20,625 nucleotides of DNA from Pseudomonadota bacterium (GCA_023388335.1 JAEWGL010000053.1:1-20625); one strand, 5' to 3'. Shown: positions 1 to 6,830, counted from the first letter of the stretch. The notes: generated by a model not told the origin, from the letters alone. Numbers and translations: made by a program.

Positions 1-693
1 ATTTTCGGCGTAGGTCATCACCGCGTAGTAGCTGGGGAACTCCAGGGTCACCAGCCAGCCTTCGTGGCCTTTGGCCTGGGCGGCGGCGGCCATCTGCGCC
101 TTGGCCGAGTCGGTCAGGCCGGCCAGCGCCGCCTCGTCGCCGATCAGCTTGGTCCAGGCCTGAGTGGCGTCGAGCAGCTGGTTGGAGAAGCGGCTGCCAA
201 GCTCGCTCAGCTTGCTCTGGACTTCGGCGTAGCGCTGTTGCTTGTCGACTGGCAGGTCGATACCCGACAGGCGGAAATCACGCAGGGCATGCTCGATGAT
301 GGTTTTCTGGGCCACGTCGAAGCCCTCGGCCTCCGGGCTCTGCGCCAGGGCCTGATAAGCCTCGAACAGCTCGCGGTTCTGGCCCAGTTCGGTAGAGTAG
401 GCGCTCAATGCCGGCAGGCAGGACTCATAAGCCTCACGCAGCTCGGCGCTGTTGCACACGGCATTGAGGTGGCTGACCGGGCTCCAGGCTGCACCGAGAC
501 GGTCGTTGAGCTCGTCCATCGCCAGCACCAGGCCGGCCCAGGTCGGATGCTTGGCCTGGGTCTTGAGGATATCGGCTATGGCGCTGCGGTTGTCGGCCAG
601 GATCTGTTCGATCGCCGGCAGCACGTGTTCGGCACGGATCGCCGAGAAGGGTGGCAGATCGTAGGGCTGCAGAAGCGGGTTGTTCGCACTCAC
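1..693 (-). CDS. prlC: Oligopeptidase A (M3 metallopeptidase), N-terminal part
   Basis: Cytoplasmic zinc oligopeptidase that degrades short peptides, including cleaved signal peptides. The frame is open from a GTG at 693 to the window edge, giving the first 231 residues of a family that is normally about 680 residues long. The HExxH zinc site therefore lies outside the window. The start is N-P-L-L-x-P-Y-D-L-P-P-F, followed by W-S-P-V-S-H-L-N, E-L-R-E-A-Y, A-L-R-D-F-x-L-S-G-I and S-N-x-L-D-A-T-x-A-W-T-K-L, which closely match the E. coli PrlC N-terminus as I recall it. GTG is chosen because the homology starts exactly there and an AAGG sits 8-12 bases upstream. It is divergent from the carbonic anhydrase-like gene. 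The only incompleteness is the window edge. Confidence 0.93.
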   Translation of the reverse strand, partial: MSANNPLLQPYDLPPFSAIRAEHVLPAIEQILADNRSAIADILKTQAKHPTWAGLVLAMDELNDRLGAAWSPVSHLNAVCNSAELREAYESCLPALSAYSTELGQNRELFEAYQALAQSPEAEGFDVAQKTIIEHALRDFRLSGIDLPVDKQQRYAEVQSKLSELGSRFSNQLLDATQAWTKLIGDEAALAGLTDSAKAQMAAAAQAKGHEGWLVTLEFPSYYAVMTYAEN

Positions 694-728
694 GGTTAGA
701 CACCTTGGCAGAAGAAACACACGCCCAT

Positions 729-742
729 CTTAATTACAATCG
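729..742. promoter_or_regulatory. AT-rich promoter core between prlC and the carbonic anhydrase-like gene
   Basis: The 101-base gap between the divergent starts contains one AT-rich patch. On the plus strand TACAAT at 735-740 matches five of six positions of a sigma-70 -10 box. On the minus strand the same patch gives a looser TAAGAT. No convincing -35 box is seen for either direction, so this is a guess from base composition and position. Confidence 0.3.
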
Positions 743-794
743 ACGCCGACCGCAGCAAGCAGCCTGCCTATCCGTTCACAAGAGGGACGCTATC

Positions 795-1343
795 ATGGCC
801 ATTCGCAACTTCCAGCAACACACTCCGAAGCTCGGTGAGCGGGCGTTCGTCGACCGTTCGGCGGTCGTCCTGGGCGATGTCGAGATTGGCGAGGACAGCT
901 CGGTCTGGCCGCTCACAGTGATCCGCGGCGACATGCACCGCATCCGCATCGGTGCGCGCACCAGCGTGCAGGACGCCAGCGTGCTGCACATCACCCATGC
1001 CGGACCCTTCAACCCCGAGGGTTTTCCGTTGCTGATCGGTGACGAAGTGACCATTGGCCACAAGGTCATGCTGCACGGCTGCACCCTGGGCAACCGCATC
1101 CTGGTGGGCATGGGCAGCACGATCATGGACGGCGCGGTGGTCGAGGATGAGGTCATCATCGGCGCCGGCAGCCTGGTGCCACCGGGCAAACGCCTGGAAA
1201 GCGGCTTCTTGTACGTCGGCAGCCCGGTCAGACAGGCACGGCCGCTGAGCGAAAAAGAGCGCGCCTTCTTTCCCTACAGTGCCAGCAACTACGTCAAGCT
1301 CAAGGACCAGCATCTGGCCGAAGGTTACGATCGCCCGGAATGA
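795..1343 (+). CDS. Gamma-carbonic anhydrase-like hexapeptide-repeat protein
   Basis: 182-residue left-handed beta-helix protein of the gamma-carbonic anhydrase / YrdA / PaaY-like family. Such proteins form trimers with a metal held between subunits by three histidines. Repeats run from about residue 18 to 150 (V-V-L-G-D-V-E-I-G, V-I-I-G-A-G-S-L-V). The expected metal ligands are present: H65 (V-L-H-I-T-H), H89 (T-I-G-H-K) and H94 (M-L-H-G-C). The N-terminal G-D and R-G-D-M motifs of the family are also visible. An in-frame opening extends further upstream, but ATG 795 is preferred because AGAGGGA precedes it and homologues start with M-A-I-R-x-F. The HAD phosphatase follows 29 bases downstream, probably in the same transcript. 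Real carbonic anhydrase activity is not certain, because many family members have other or unknown activity. Confidence 0.9.
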   Translation: MAIRNFQQHTPKLGERAFVDRSAVVLGDVEIGEDSSVWPLTVIRGDMHRIRIGARTSVQDASVLHITHAGPFNPEGFPLLIGDEVTIGHKVMLHGCTLGNRILVGMGSTIMDGAVVEDEVIIGAGSLVPPGKRLESGFLYVGSPVRQARPLSEKERAFFPYSASNYVKLKDQHLAEGYDRPE

Positions 1344-1372
1344 GCCCGTTACCCGCCTAATCAGAGAACGCC

Positions 1373-2023
1373 ATGCATCAGCAGAACATCCTTTTCGACC
1401 TCGACGGCACCCTGACCGACCCTCGTCTGGGCATCACCCGTTCGATCCAGTATGCCCTGGCCAAACTCGGCATCGACGAGCCGGACCTGACGCGCCTGGA
1501 GCACTTCATCGGCCCGCCCTTGCTGCAGGCCTTCATGCAGTTCTACGGCTTCGACGAGGCCAAGGCCTGGGACGCGGTGAATTTCTATCGCGAGCGTTTC
1601 AAGGTCACCGGCCTGTATGAAAACCAGGTGTTCGATGGCGTGCCGGAGTTGCTCCAAGCCCTCACCGGCCAGGGCCGCACCCTGTACATCGCCACCTCGA
1701 AACCTTGGGAGTTTGCCCGCGAGATCGCCCGACACTTCGCCTTCGACCGCCACTTCAAGGTGATCTACGGTAGTGAGCTGGATGGCACCCGCACCAACAA
1801 GGTCGAGCTGATCCGTCACCTGCTGGACGACCAAGGTCTCGATCCCGCGCAGACCCTGATGATCGGTGACCGCAAGCACGACCTCATCGGCGCCCGCAGC
1901 AATGGCCTGCAAGCGGTGGCGGTGGGGTATGGCTTTGGCAGCCAGGAAGAACTCATGGCCGAGCAACCGGCGTATCACTACGCGACCCTGGCCGAGTTGC
2001 ACCGAGCATTCGTGCAGGCCTGA
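1373..2023 (+). CDS. HAD-superfamily phosphatase (phosphoglycolate phosphatase-like)
   Basis: 216-residue haloacid dehalogenase-type hydrolase that probably removes phosphate from a small metabolite in the cytoplasm. Motif I is F-D-L-D-G-T-L-T at residues 8-15, with D9 the nucleophile and D11 the acid/base. Motif II is A-T-S-K-P near residue 104. Motif III is the lysine in R-T-N-K-V, and motif IV is M-I-G-D-R-K-H-D around residues 162-169. A helical cap lies between motifs I and II (about 18-85), as in the Gph/PgmB subgroup. Its substrate cannot be read from the sequence. E. coli Gph clears 2-phosphoglycolate, but this branch differs enough that I leave the symbol empty. It is the second gene after the carbonic anhydrase-like protein and has only a weak AGAGAA ribosome site, suggesting co-transcription. 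Confidence 0.88.
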   Translation: MHQQNILFDLDGTLTDPRLGITRSIQYALAKLGIDEPDLTRLEHFIGPPLLQAFMQFYGFDEAKAWDAVNFYRERFKVTGLYENQVFDGVPELLQALTGQGRTLYIATSKPWEFAREIARHFAFDRHFKVIYGSELDGTRTNKVELIRHLLDDQGLDPAQTLMIGDRKHDLIGARSNGLQAVAVGYGFGSQEELMAEQPAYHYATLAELHRAFVQA

Positions 2024-2062
2024 ACAGGCGCTTGAGAATAGCTGTAACTGTGGAGGATCGCC

Positions 2063-2077
2063 CAGCCCGGTGGGCTG
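2063..2077 (+). terminator. Hairpin downstream of the HAD phosphatase gene
   Basis: CAGCCC-GGT-GGGCTG forms a six-pair stem with a three-base loop 40 bases after the phosphatase stop. Weaker outer pairing (GGAG at 2052-2055 with CTCC at 2084-2087) could lengthen it. No T-run follows, so it is not a canonical intrinsic terminator, but its position fits transcript-end processing or 3'-end stabilisation. Confidence 0.4.
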
Positions 2078-2123
2078 AGTGGACTCCTATAGAACAAACG
2101 CTAACTCTTTGATTTAGCAGAAC

Positions 2124-2190
2124 CCTGTGGGGGCGGTGATTTGGCGCCCCGACTTGCCCGCAAAGAGGCCAGCGTGACCACCATCAGTGT
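2124..2190. repeat. Possible degenerate REP-type element
   Basis: This intergenic stretch carries phrases typical of P. putida repetitive extragenic palindromes: CTGTGGGGGCGG, then GGCGCCCC, then TTGCCCGCAAAGAGGCC. GGGGCG (2130-2135) pairs with CGCCCC (2145-2150) across a nine-base loop. It sits between a plus-strand gene end and a minus-strand gene end, a usual REP position. Identification rests on remembered REP wording and one copy only. The rest of 2024-2249 shows no gene. Confidence 0.45.
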
Positions 2191-2249
2191 TGCCAGGGGA
2201 CACAGGACTCGGCCAAATCAAACGTTATGTCGTATAGGCGCTACGCGGA

Positions 2250-3344
2250 CTACCTGTCACCCTGGTCCGCCAGCTCTCTCAGTTCGGCCCTGCGCTGAGC
2301 CACCGGCAATCCGCCCAATCGCTCGACCTCCTTGTAGAACCGCGCCCAATCCCGCTCAACCCGCGCAAACAAAGCCGCAAACGCGGGCACCCACTGGTCG
2401 TACAAGCCGAAGGGCAGCAGCTTGGCGTTGTTCAGCGGCGCGTTGATCCAGGCGTCGTAGCGTCCGTCACCACCCCATTCGCTACTGCGTAGCTGCCGGT
2501 ATTCGCGACGTAGGCGCTCGAACTCCGCCTGCTTCGCTTCCCGCTTGCCGGCCTCATCCAGCGCTGCGGCATAGATGGCTTTGAGCCGCTCGCGGCTGGC
2601 CAGCACCAGACGGATGAATTGGTCGCGCTGGCGCAAGCTGGCACCGGTCGGTGCTGGCAGACCGCGGGTGCTGCGCCATTGCCGGGTACCTTCCTGCTCC
2701 ACGAAGGTGGCGAAGGACTCGTTGAACTCAGTGTCGTCCTGGACGTAGTACCGCTGGTGCGCCAGCTCATGGAAGATCAGCGACGCCAGTCGCTCATCGC
2801 CCCATTCCAGCATCGCCGCGAGAATCGGATCGTCGAACCAGCCGAGCGTCGAATAGGCCTCCACGCCGCCTACATACACGTCCAGGCCCTGCTGACGCAG
2901 CAGCGCCGCAGCTCCACGGGCGTCGCCCTGGCGATAGTAGCCGCGGTAGGCCACGCACCCGGCGATGGGGAAGCAGTGCGTCTGGGGGTCGAGGGATAAC
3001 GCCGGCGTGGCGAAGACGTTCCACACCACGAACGGACGGCCCAGATCGGCGTAGACCCGATAGCTGCGGTTATCCGGCAATTGCAGCTGGGCACTGGCGA
3101 ATGCCCGTGCCTGCTCGGCGTGCAGTAGCCGTTCCCGCAAACGCGGGTCGGTACCTGGGTCCTCAACCAGCGAAGCCACAGAAGTGCGTGCCCGCAGCAG
3201 TTCCCACTGCCCTTCGGCCAACTGGCCGTAATAGCCCATGCTCGTGCAACCATTGAGCAGAACGAGGGCCAGCATGGGAACCAAACACCTGAAACGACGG
3301 TCGAGTGCCTGGCTTGAGCGCAGCAAAAAAAATGATCGATACAT
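2250..3344 (-). CDS. Predicted zinc aminopeptidase, lipoprotein (PF10023/COG4324 type)
   Basis: 364-residue predicted secreted metallopeptidase. The zinc motif H-E-L-A-H-Q is at residues 192-197 (H192, E193, H196). E209 in F-N-E-S-F-A-T-F-V-E is the likely third ligand, the arrangement of this aminopeptidase family and of gluzincins generally. Residues 20-32 are hydrophobic and end in L-L-N-G-C, so C33 is a likely lipidation site. A long basic stretch (R-R-F-R) precedes the hydrophobic core. The protein would then be anchored in the envelope and act on peptides in the periplasm, although its substrate is unknown. The start at 3344 has no strong ribosome site, and the N-terminus contains a run of T (eight on the coding strand), so its first residues are the least certain part. 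It is divergent from the small lipoprotein gene. Confidence 0.85.
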   Translation of the reverse strand: MYRSFFLLRSSQALDRRFRCLVPMLALVLLNGCTSMGYYGQLAEGQWELLRARTSVASLVEDPGTDPRLRERLLHAEQARAFASAQLQLPDNRSYRVYADLGRPFVVWNVFATPALSLDPQTHCFPIAGCVAYRGYYRQGDARGAAALLRQQGLDVYVGGVEAYSTLGWFDDPILAAMLEWGDERLASLIFHELAHQRYYVQDDTEFNESFATFVEQEGTRQWRSTRGLPAPTGASLRQRDQFIRLVLASRERLKAIYAAALDEAGKREAKQAEFERLRREYRQLRSSEWGGDGRYDAWINAPLNNAKLLPFGLYDQWVPAFAALFARVERDWARFYKEVERLGGLPVAQRRAELRELADQGDR

Positions 3345-3411
3345 CGGGGCAACTCATCTCGCTCACATGCCGGTGCGCTCCAAGACTATCTTGCCAGGGG
3401 GGACTTTCGCC

Positions 3412-3825
3412 ATGCGTACACTGTTTGTCGTCGGCACACTGGGACTGTTGGGCGGCTGCTCCAGCCTGCCCGATCCTGATCCGAACCAGGCCTGGGTCGA
3501 CCTTGCCCCCCATCAGGACACGGCGCTGCATGCCGTGCAGGTGGATGAACGCGACTGGGCCGACAAACGTTACTTCGAAGTCGCCCCTGGGAGCCATGAG
3601 CTCACCGTGCGCTACCTGTTTGCGGTGGATCCGAGCAATATCGGCCCAAGCAGCGAACCCCTGTGGCGCGATTGTCAGCTGAATGTGAAATTCAAGGCGT
3701 TCAACGCCGGCCAGCGCTACCAGCTGCAGGCCGGCAGCATCGGCTTTCGACCTTGGCTCAAGCTCTATGACGAGCAACGCCAGCTGGTGGGCCAGGGCCT
3801 GCCAGCCGGCTGTCAACGCACCTGA
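3412..3825 (+). CDS. Small lipoprotein, tandem paralogue 1, function unknown
   Basis: 137-residue predicted lipoprotein. The N-terminus M-R-T-L-F-V-V-G-T-L-G-L-L-G-G-C is a short signal ending in a lipobox-like L-G-G-C, with C16 the expected lipidated residue. Serines at +2 and +3 favour the outer membrane. The mature part resembles the next gene product in order: D-P-N-Q-A-W-V-D-L, then R-Y-F-E-V-A-P-G-S-H-E-L-T-V-R-Y, then C-Q-L-N-V-K-F, G-Q-R-Y-Q-L-Q-A and L-Y-D-E-Q-R-Q-L-V. Two further cysteines at matching places in both proteins could form a disulfide. Longer in-frame starts exist upstream, but ATG 3412 is chosen because it gives the lipoprotein signal and follows an AGGGGGGA. I do not know a function. 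Confidence 0.85.
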   Translation: MRTLFVVGTLGLLGGCSSLPDPDPNQAWVDLAPHQDTALHAVQVDERDWADKRYFEVAPGSHELTVRYLFAVDPSNIGPSSEPLWRDCQLNVKFKAFNAGQRYQLQAGSIGFRPWLKLYDEQRQLVGQGLPAGCQRT

Positions 3826-3880
3826 GCGCGCTGTTTGGCGCTATGCTTGTAGCCTGTAGTTCGTAAGCGGGAGTATGTCC

Positions 3881-4294
3881 ATGCGCCAGCCCATGATGTT
3901 GATCGCTTTAAGCGCGCTGGGGGCGTGTGCCAGTCCCCTCCCACCCGCCGACCCCAAGCAGGCCTGGGTCGATCTCTACACCATTACCCCAGGCAGGCTG
4001 ATCATGGCCGACCGGCTGGACGGTGTACGCCTGGATGACGGGCGCTATTTCCAAGTCATGCCCGGCAAGCACGAACTGGTGGTGCGTTTCGATTACGAAG
4101 TGTATTCAGGCGGTTTCACCACCGACCCTACGGAGCGCACCTGCTACCTGACGGTCCGGTACGACGATTTCCAGCCAGGCCAACGCTATCGCCTGGAAGC
4201 ACGGGCGCCCGTCATGCAGCCAACCGCCTACCTGTACGACGCCAAGCGCCAGCTGGTGGTGGACGAGCCAAGCGAGGTCTTCTGCATTCCCTGA
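3881..4294 (+). CDS. Small lipoprotein, tandem paralogue 2, function unknown
   Basis: 137-residue predicted lipoprotein, the same length as the preceding paralogue. The signal M-R-Q-P-M-M-L-I-A-L-S-A-L-G-A-C places the lipidated cysteine at residue 16. Shared blocks are D-P-K-Q-A-W-V-D-L, R-Y-F-Q-V-M-P-G-K-H-E-L-V-V-R-F, C-Y-L-T-V-R-Y, G-Q-R-Y-R-L-E-A and L-Y-D-A-K-R-Q-L-V. The pattern suggests a small beta-rich domain, and it also has a C-terminal cysteine (V-F-C-I-P). An ATG at 3875 is also possible, but the GGGAG at 3869-3873 lies only one base before it and seven bases before ATG 3881, so 3881 is chosen. The gap from the first copy is 55 bases. The gene ends four bases from the convergent DUF1161 gene. 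Confidence 0.83.
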   Translation: MRQPMMLIALSALGACASPLPPADPKQAWVDLYTITPGRLIMADRLDGVRLDDGRYFQVMPGKHELVVRFDYEVYSGGFTTDPTERTCYLTVRYDDFQPGQRYRLEARAPVMQPTAYLYDAKRQLVVDEPSEVFCIP

Positions 4295-4298
4295 CGCC

Positions 4299-4532
4299 TT
4301 AGCGATCATTCTTCTGATAGATGATCTTGCGCGTACCGCCATCGCAACTGCCCACGACCATGTTCTGGTCCTGGACTTCGCTGTTAGGCACGATTTCCAA
4401 GGTGTAGGCAGTGACGCCGCGGGCCTGGATCTTCGCTTCGATCTCGGCCTTGAGTTCCTCGCACGGCTTGGGCGCGGCGAAAGTCGCCGTCGCCAGCAGT
4501 GAACCAACAAGAGCAACTGCGATACGGATCAT
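4299..4532 (-). CDS. DUF1161 family secreted protein, copy 1
   Basis: 77-residue protein with a clear signal peptide (residues 1-19, ending A-T-F-A-A). Its mature region begins P-K-P-C-E-E-L-K-A-E-I and ends with G-S-C-D-G-G-T-R-K-I-I-Y. The two cysteines probably form a periplasmic disulfide. The family is small, proteobacterial and of unknown function. A GAGGAGC lies six bases before the ATG. A second copy of the same length lies at 6237-6470, and the pair flanks osmC and the flavin oxidoreductase gene. Confidence 0.88.
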   Translation of the reverse strand: MIRIAVALVGSLLATATFAAPKPCEELKAEIEAKIQARGVTAYTLEIVPNSEVQDQNMVVGSCDGGTRKIIYQKNDR

Positions 4533-4602
4533 GGGAAAGCTCCTCGTGACGGCATGGGGCTGCCGACCTCTATTTGACTACAAGCAGCCCTTCCCGTTGC
4601 GC

Positions 4603-5028
4603 CTAGGACACCAAGGTCGCATCCAGGCTGATCGTAGCGTTGAGCACCTTCGATACCGGGCAGCCGGCCTTGGCCTTATTGGCCACGTCGAGAAACTCTT
4701 TCTCATTGGCGCCCGGTACCTTGGCCTTCAGGGTCAGGTGCACCGCGGTAATGGCGAAGCCATCGGCCTGCTTGTCGAGCGTGACTTCAGCGATGGTATC
4801 GATGCGGTCCGGGGTGAATCCTGCTTCCCCGAGCATCATCGCCAAGGCCATGGAGAAACAACCCGCGTGGGCCGCGCCGATCAGCTCTTCGGGGTTGGTA
4901 CCTGCTTCGCCTTCAAAGCGGGTATTGAAACCGTAGGGATTCCCCTTGAGGGCGCCGCTCTCGGTGGAAAGTGAGCCTTTGCCATCTTTAAGACCACCTT
5001 GCCAGATCGCGGATGCTGTCTTTTTCAT
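4603..5028 (-). CDS. osmC: OsmC-type organic hydroperoxide peroxidase
   Basis: 141-residue OsmC/Ohr-family thiol peroxidase that reduces organic hydroperoxides in the cytoplasm. It has the two catalytic cysteines at C57 (A-H-A-G-C-F-S-M) and C123 (K-A-G-C-P-V-S-K), and an arginine at residue 37 in N-T-R-F-E that activates the peroxidatic cysteine in the family. Length and motif spacing fit the OsmC rather than the Ohr subgroup, including the N-terminal A-x-W-x-G-x-L-K-x-G-K-G. An AGGAGGC ribosome site precedes the ATG. In E. coli the gene responds to osmotic stress and stationary phase. Here a perfect 10-bp palindrome lies 20-29 bases upstream of the start. Confidence 0.94.
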   Translation of the reverse strand: MKKTASAIWQGGLKDGKGSLSTESGALKGNPYGFNTRFEGEAGTNPEELIGAAHAGCFSMALAMMLGEAGFTPDRIDTIAEVTLDKQADGFAITAVHLTLKAKVPGANEKEFLDVANKAKAGCPVSKVLNATISLDATLVS

Positions 5029-5047
5029 GTTGCCTCCTAAACATAAG

Positions 5048-5057
5048 GGTACGTACC
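5048..5057. promoter_or_regulatory. Palindrome in the osmC leader, possible operator
   Basis: GGTACGTACC is a perfect 10-bp palindrome with near-symmetric flanks (AA before, TT after). It lies between the osmC start at 5028 and any likely promoter, within the 158-base gap shared with the divergent flavin oxidoreductase gene. A repressor of one or both genes could bind here. I do not recognise it as the site of a named regulator. Confidence 0.35.
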
Positions 5058-5186
5058 TTAGCTTCAGAGGACATGCCCTACAGCAAGTTCAGAGCAATCT
5101 GTCTGATGCCATTGAATCCACCGAATGTGCCCATACAGCAGTACAAAGGCCGCTGGCCGACCCCATTTCCTGGAGGCTGTACGCCC

Positions 5187-6191
5187 ATGACGCTATTGCG
5201 CGATCTGAAGATTTCCACCCTGGACCTCGTGCCTGTGCGCGAGGATTCAGGCCCCGCCCAGTCCTTGCACAACTCGCTGGACCTGGCCCAGCACGTCGAG
5301 CGCCTGGGCTACAACCGCTTCTGGGTGGCCGAGCACCACAACATGGACGGCATCGCCAGTTCGGCCACGGCTGTGCTGCTCGGCTACCTGGCCAACGGCA
5401 CCTCGACCATTCGCCTCGGGGCTGGCGGCGTGATGCTGCCCAACCATGCGCCGCTGGTGATCGCCGAGCAGTTCGGCACGTTGGCCAGCCTGTACCCGGG
5501 CCGCATTGACCTGGGCCTGGGCCGCGCGCCCGGGGCCGACCAGATGACTGCCCGCGCCTTGCGCCGCGAGCGCTCCGGCAGCGCCGACGATTTCCCTGAT
5601 GACGTGGAAGAACTGGTGCGTTACCTAGGCCCGCGCACGCCAGATCAACGGGTCATCGCCGTCCCTGGCCATGGTACCGAGGTGCCGATCTGGCTGCTCG
5701 GCTCGAGCCTGTTCAGCGCCCAGCTGGCTGGCATGCGTGGCTTGCCCTACGCCTTCGCCTCGCATTTCGCGCCGCGCTACATGCACGAGGCAATCCGCGT
5801 CTACCGCGACCATTTCCAGCCGTCCGCCGTCCTGGACAAGCCCTACGTGATGCTCGGGGTGCCCATGGTGGTTGCCGAGACCGATGAGCAAGCCAATTAC
5901 CTGGCGACGTCGGTCTACCAGCGCATCCTCGCGCTGATCCGCGGCCAGAGCCTGATGCAGCGTCCACCGGTGCAAAGCATGGACGGCCTGTGGCTGCCTC
6001 ATGAGCGGGATGCGGTCAGCAGCTTCCTGGGCCTGGCGATGATCGGCAGCCCGGAGAAGGTGCGGGCGAAAGTGGAGGTGTTGCTGGAGCAGACCGGCGC
6101 GGATGAGCTGATCTTCACCTGTGACCTGTATGAGCATGCCGACCGGATACGGTCCTATGAACTGCTGGCACAGGCGTTGAAGCGAAGCTGA
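5187..6191 (+). CDS. Luciferase-like flavin-dependent oxidoreductase (LLM class, YhbW-like)
   Basis: 334-residue TIM-barrel protein of the bacterial luciferase-like monooxygenase family, using reduced flavin on an unknown substrate. Diagnostic stretches are L-D-L-V-P-V near residue 12, R-F-W-V-A-E-H-H-N-M around 44-53, G-G-V-M-L-P-N-H-A-P around 80-89 and A-E-Q-F-G-T-L followed by Y-P-G-R-I-D-L-G-L-G-R-A-P-G around 92-117. These are close to E. coli YhbW as I recall it. The frame is open further upstream to 5013. ATG 5187 is preferred because TGGAGG lies ten bases before it and the homology begins there. It is divergent from osmC. The adjacency hints at a redox-stress role, but that is inference. 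Confidence 0.88.
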   Translation: MTLLRDLKISTLDLVPVREDSGPAQSLHNSLDLAQHVERLGYNRFWVAEHHNMDGIASSATAVLLGYLANGTSTIRLGAGGVMLPNHAPLVIAEQFGTLASLYPGRIDLGLGRAPGADQMTARALRRERSGSADDFPDDVEELVRYLGPRTPDQRVIAVPGHGTEVPIWLLGSSLFSAQLAGMRGLPYAFASHFAPRYMHEAIRVYRDHFQPSAVLDKPYVMLGVPMVVAETDEQANYLATSVYQRILALIRGQSLMQRPPVQSMDGLWLPHERDAVSSFLGLAMIGSPEKVRAKVEVLLEQTGADELIFTCDLYEHADRIRSYELLAQALKRS

Positions 6192-6199
6192 CAGGGCAT

Positions 6200-6230
6200 C
6201 GCGGGCAGGTCGAGATCCGACGTGCCCGCG
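6200..6230. terminator. Strong hairpin between convergent genes
   Basis: CGCGGGCA (6200-6207) pairs with TGCCCGCG (6223-6230), and inside it GTCG (6209-6212) pairs with CGAC (6218-6221) around the loop AGATC. Only one G-G mismatch interrupts the stem. It starts nine bases after the flavin oxidoreductase stop and ends before the convergent DUF1161 stop, so it can serve both transcripts. It lacks a T-run and could also be a REP-like unit. Confidence 0.6.
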
Positions 6231-6236
6231 AGGGTT

Positions 6237-6470
6237 TCAGCCCCGGCTGTCGTCACGCGAATAGAGGATTTCCTTGGTTCCCCCTTCACAGGTGCCGACG
6301 ACCTTGTCGCGAATCGAATCCTTGTCGACGATTTCAAGGGTGTAGCCCTCCACCCCTTTGGCATCGAGCTTCGCGGCGATTTCCGCCTTCAGTTCCTCAC
6401 AGGGCTTGCCAGCCGCCAGCACGGAACCTGCCATCGTCATCAGGCCTATGGCCAATACCAGTTTCTTCAT
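6237..6470 (-). CDS. DUF1161 family secreted protein, copy 2
   Basis: 77-residue paralogue of the protein at 4299-4532. The signal peptide is M-K-K-L-V-L-A-I-G-L-M-T-M-A-G-S-V-L-A, then the mature part starts G-K-P-C-E-E-L-K-A-E-I-A-A-K and ends G-T-C-E-G-G-T-K-E-I-L-Y. The cysteine pair is conserved. Another ATG lies three codons upstream at 6479, but AAGGA directly abuts that codon and is nine bases from ATG 6470. The shorter start also makes both copies 77 residues. Function is unknown, and periplasmic location is inferred from the signal. Confidence 0.88.
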   Translation of the reverse strand: MKKLVLAIGLMTMAGSVLAAGKPCEELKAEIAAKLDAKGVEGYTLEIVDKDSIRDKVVGTCEGGTKEILYSRDDSRG

Positions 6471-6542
6471 CGAACGCATTCCTTGTTCAGATCCGGGTAA
6501 AGAAAACGCCGTCTACCTGCCGCGGGTAGCGGTGCTGGTGTA

Positions 6543-6758
6543 TCAGCTGTCAGCGATGCGGAAGCCCACCTTCAGGGTAACCTGGAAGTGCGCAACCTTG
6601 TTGTTCTCGATATGACCGCGTGTCTCGACCACTTCGAACCATTCCAGGAGCTTGATGCTCTTGGCCGCCTCGGCGATCGCGTTGTTGATGGCGTCCTCAA
6701 TGCTCGTGGCCGAGGAACCTACCAGTTCGATCTGCTTGTAGGTGCGATGATCACTCAT
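6543..6758 (-). CDS. Dodecin, flavin-binding storage protein
   Basis: 71-residue dodecin, a small protein that forms hollow dodecamers and binds flavins. The order is one beta strand with Y-K-Q-I-E-L-V-G-S-S, a helix (S-I-E-D-A-I-N-N-A-I-A-E-A-A-K), then W-F-E-V-V-E-T-R-G-H-I, then the strand H-F-Q-V-T-L-K-V-G-F. The tryptophan in L-E-W-F-E-V is the residue that stacks on the bound flavin in characterised dodecins. Length is normal for the family. AGGAGAG precedes the ATG. It is divergent from the DUF883 gene. A sigma-S-like -10 element sits about 30 bases upstream. Confidence 0.93.
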   Translation of the reverse strand: MSDHRTYKQIELVGSSATSIEDAINNAIAEAAKSIKLLEWFEVVETRGHIENNKVAHFQVTLKVGFRIADS

Positions 6759-6786
6759 GGGTACTCTCCTGTTTTTAGCGGTGCAA

Positions 6787-6797
6787 TTGAGCCTAGC
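6787..6797 (-). promoter_or_regulatory. Sigma-S-like extended -10 element for the dodecin gene
   Basis: On the minus strand this reads GCTAGGCTCAA, which matches nine of eleven positions of the stationary-phase consensus KCTAYRCTTAA. It would put transcription start near 6780, leaving a leader of about 22 bases with the ribosome site. No -35 box is obvious, which is common for sigma-S promoters. This is a single-site match and not proof. Confidence 0.4.
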
Positions 6798-6830
6798 AGT
6801 GCGCGGCTGGTTTACCTGCGAGCAATCAGC

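Noticed and set aside
64..699. Long open plus-strand frame opposite prlC
   Set aside because: It is an antisense shadow. The minus-strand frame matches PrlC along its entire length, and the plus-strand product has no recognisable domain.
3322..3331. Homopolymer run near the aminopeptidase start as a frameshift
   Set aside because: The run of eight T on the coding strand could hide an error, but the frame through it gives a reasonable lipoprotein signal, so no frameshift needs to be assumed.
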